A stretch of DNA of 15,230 nucleotides. Origin: Alphaproteobacteria bacterium (lineage in GTDB: Bacteria; Pseudomonadota; Alphaproteobacteria; Puniceispirillales; Puniceispirillaceae). The notes below the pieces were generated by a model. The model had not been told where the DNA came from. It searched no databases and saw nothing but the letters and a program-made list of their open reading frames with translations. The DNA is taken from assembly GCA_009936885.1 (NCBI GenBank), contig JAACDT010000162.1, positions 1 through 15,230 on the forward strand, written 5' to 3'. The number at the start of each line of letters is the position of its first letter. Within the stretch, counting starts at the first letter, position 1. This document shows positions 13,948 through 15,230 of the stretch, one piece after another. Made by a program: the position numbers and the translations under genes.

Positions 13948-14502
13948 TTAAAATTCTTCTAAAATTGGACGATGTTTAGTAACAAACTCATCCTTTTTTA
14001 TTGGGGTTGCGCTGAAAAGATCTGCTGCATCCTCCAAGAATTGCTGCAGAGACACAAGAGCCATACTGGCCATTCCCAAGGGGATGGAAACGAAAAACCA
14101 GTACCTTGATATATCCCCAACCGAGATAGCTACCTGCGTCCTTCCATTCCAAGCAAAATCGTGACTTTTTAATGCCAAGAAAGCACAAAAAATGAAGACG
14201 GATAAATGCGTGATAGTAAGAATTATTTGAGTGATTTTTTTGGGAAATTTAGAGATGATAATTTCGATATTTGGGTGCACACCCAACCGAAGTGCAATGG
14301 GAGAACCCAAAAAAACTAACCACAACATGGCGTATTTAGCTAATTCTTCTGACCAAGATAAACTATCATTCAGGACATAGCGAAAAAATACGCTGGCGGA
14401 AACAATTACAGCAATAGAAAGCACTAGGAACATTGCTCCCCAACGGAATGCACTTAACTGCACCATATTGATAACTGACAAAAATCTGATTAGTAAATTC
14501 AT
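13948..14502 (-). CDS. dctQ: TRAP transporter small permease subunit, DctQ family
   Basis: The 184-residue inner-membrane protein has four hydrophobic segments at about 21-40, 56-72, 90-111 and 133-152. The motif NDSLSWSEELAKYAMLWLVFLG after the first helix is the usual DctQ signature (SW-EE-). It pairs with DctM to form the permease. The C-terminal tail of about 25 residues is polar and a little longer than in many homologues. GAGGGAGA precedes the ATG closely. It lies 32 bases after the enolase-superfamily gene, so both are probably on one transcript. Confidence 0.94.
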   Translation of the reverse strand: MNLLIRFLSVINMVQLSAFRWGAMFLVLSIAVIVSASVFFRYVLNDSLSWSEELAKYAMLWLVFLGSPIALRLGVHPNIEIIISKFPKKITQIILTITHLSVFIFCAFLALKSHDFAWNGRTQVAISVGDISRYWFFVSIPLGMASMALVSLQQFLEDAADLFSATPIKKDEFVTKHRPILEEF

Positions 14503-14534
14503 GTCTCCCTCACTCTTGCTTTTTTACACTTAAA

Positions 14535-15230
14535 TTACTCTGAAATTATTCTCACTTCTACATTTTGTGACTTCAATGCTGACAAATCTGGCACTACACC
14601 TAGGCCGTGTCCTTCCGGTAATTTGATTTTTCCGTCGCTTGACGGACTGAAATCCCAATCCGAAAGGTTTTCTCGGATAGGGTTTTCGTTTACATCCACC
14701 TCTAATAGACCCGTATTACCCGCAATCGTCAATAAATGGGCAGAGGACGCTAGCCCAATAGCACCCCCCAACCAATGTGGACAGTAAATGCTGTTCTGCA
14801 GTGAGGTACCAAGATGAGTATCTAAAATACGAATAAGCCCAGTAAAACCGCCTATTTTCCCAATATCTGGTTGCATGCAACGAAAGACACCATTTTGCAG
14901 ATAGGCATTTACTGTTTCCAAATCACCAAGATTTTCTCCACCGGCTATTGGCACGTCAATATTTTTTTTAAGCGCGCGCCAATCCGATAATGAGGAGTTC
15001 GCACGAATTGGTTCTTCAGCCCACTTCAGATTAAATCTGCTCAATACATTTATATTTCTTGCTGCGTCAGTTGGCAAAACCCAGGCTTGATTTGCATCAA
15101 TCATTAGTTGGTGAGCGTCACCAATCAATTCACGGGCTTTACTCAATCCCATTTGGTCAACTTCTGAGCCGAAGCCAACCTTTATTTTGAAAGAGGAAAA
15201 TCCATGGTCGAGTGCACTAGAGACTACTTC
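14535..15230 (-). CDS. Enolase-superfamily enzyme, mandelate racemase subgroup (N-terminal part outside window)
   Basis: The frame is open to the window edge: 231 residues are visible, with the N-terminal capping domain missing. An internal ATG at 15152 is not the start, since the conserved KIK motif lies upstream of it. The visible barrel contains KIKVG (residues 15-19 of the visible part, catalytic Lys), IDANQAW (Asp45, metal), WAEEPI (Glu72, metal), AGGEN (Glu99, metal), MQPDIGKIGG (Asp122, His-Asp pair), and CPHWLGG (His151, general base). A Lys and His on opposite faces with three metal ligands define the mandelate racemase/acid-sugar dehydratase subgroup. The member LEVDVNENPIRE near the C-terminus also fits. 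It abstracts the alpha-proton of a carboxylate, for dehydration or epimerisation of a sugar acid. Together with the TRAP genes it points to an acidic substrate. Confidence 0.9.
   Translation of the reverse strand, partial: EVVSSALDHGFSSFKIKVGFGSEVDQMGLSKARELIGDAHQLMIDANQAWVLPTDAARNINVLSRFNLKWAEEPIRANSSLSDWRALKKNIDVPIAGGENLGDLETVNAYLQNGVFRCMQPDIGKIGGFTGLIRILDTHLGTSLQNSIYCPHWLGGAIGLASSAHLLTIAGNTGLLEVDVNENPIRENLSDWDFSPSSDGKIKLPEGHGLGVVPDLSALKSQNVEVRIISE

Overview
The window looks like part of a chromosome from a low- to moderate-GC alphaproteobacterium, probably marine. This is an inference from the protein families: a cytochrome b561, an EamA-type permease, acetoacetyl-CoA synthetase, a TRAP transporter and many SDRs, in an AT-rich background. 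No rRNA, tRNA, integrase, transposase, CRISPR array or transcriptional regulator is visible.

Left part (1 to about 3900): ordinary chromosomal genes. It holds the 3' end of a cytochrome b561 gene, an EamA/DMT permease that most likely starts at a GTG, and an unrecognised 184-aa acidic protein overlapping the permease by 4 bases, all on the plus strand. Converging on them with only 5 bases between stop codons is an acetoacetyl-CoA synthetase on the minus strand. A 278-base AT-rich spacer follows (3898-4175).

Right part (4176 to the window end): eleven minus-strand genes that read as one long catabolic cluster, transcribed right to left. In transcription order they are: an enolase-superfamily (mandelate racemase subgroup) enzyme cut by the window edge; TRAP transporter small permease, large permease and binding protein; a strong terminator-like hairpin; SDR-A; a small SAF-domain subunit and a large subunit of a split UxaA/GarD/SuyAB-type (sulfo)lyase; SDR-B; SDR-C; a thiamine-diphosphate enzyme; a PfkB kinase; and a LacD/YihT-type class I aldolase. 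Most junctions after the hairpin overlap or nearly touch, so the enzymes are probably translated together.

Taken together, the cluster suggests uptake of an acidic small molecule by the TRAP system, then oxidation/reduction, dehydration (or desulfonation), a ThDP-dependent carbon-carbon reaction, phosphorylation, and aldol cleavage into central metabolism. This order resembles the logic of inositol breakdown (IolG-E-D-C-J) but uses different families. The kinase and aldolase look most like the sulfoquinovose enzymes YihV and YihT, and the split UxaA pair has the architecture of sulfolactate sulfo-lyase SuyAB. I cannot fix the substrate from sequence. A sugar acid, a cyclitol-like acid and a sulfonated sugar all remain possible, and this combination is the most interesting content of the window.
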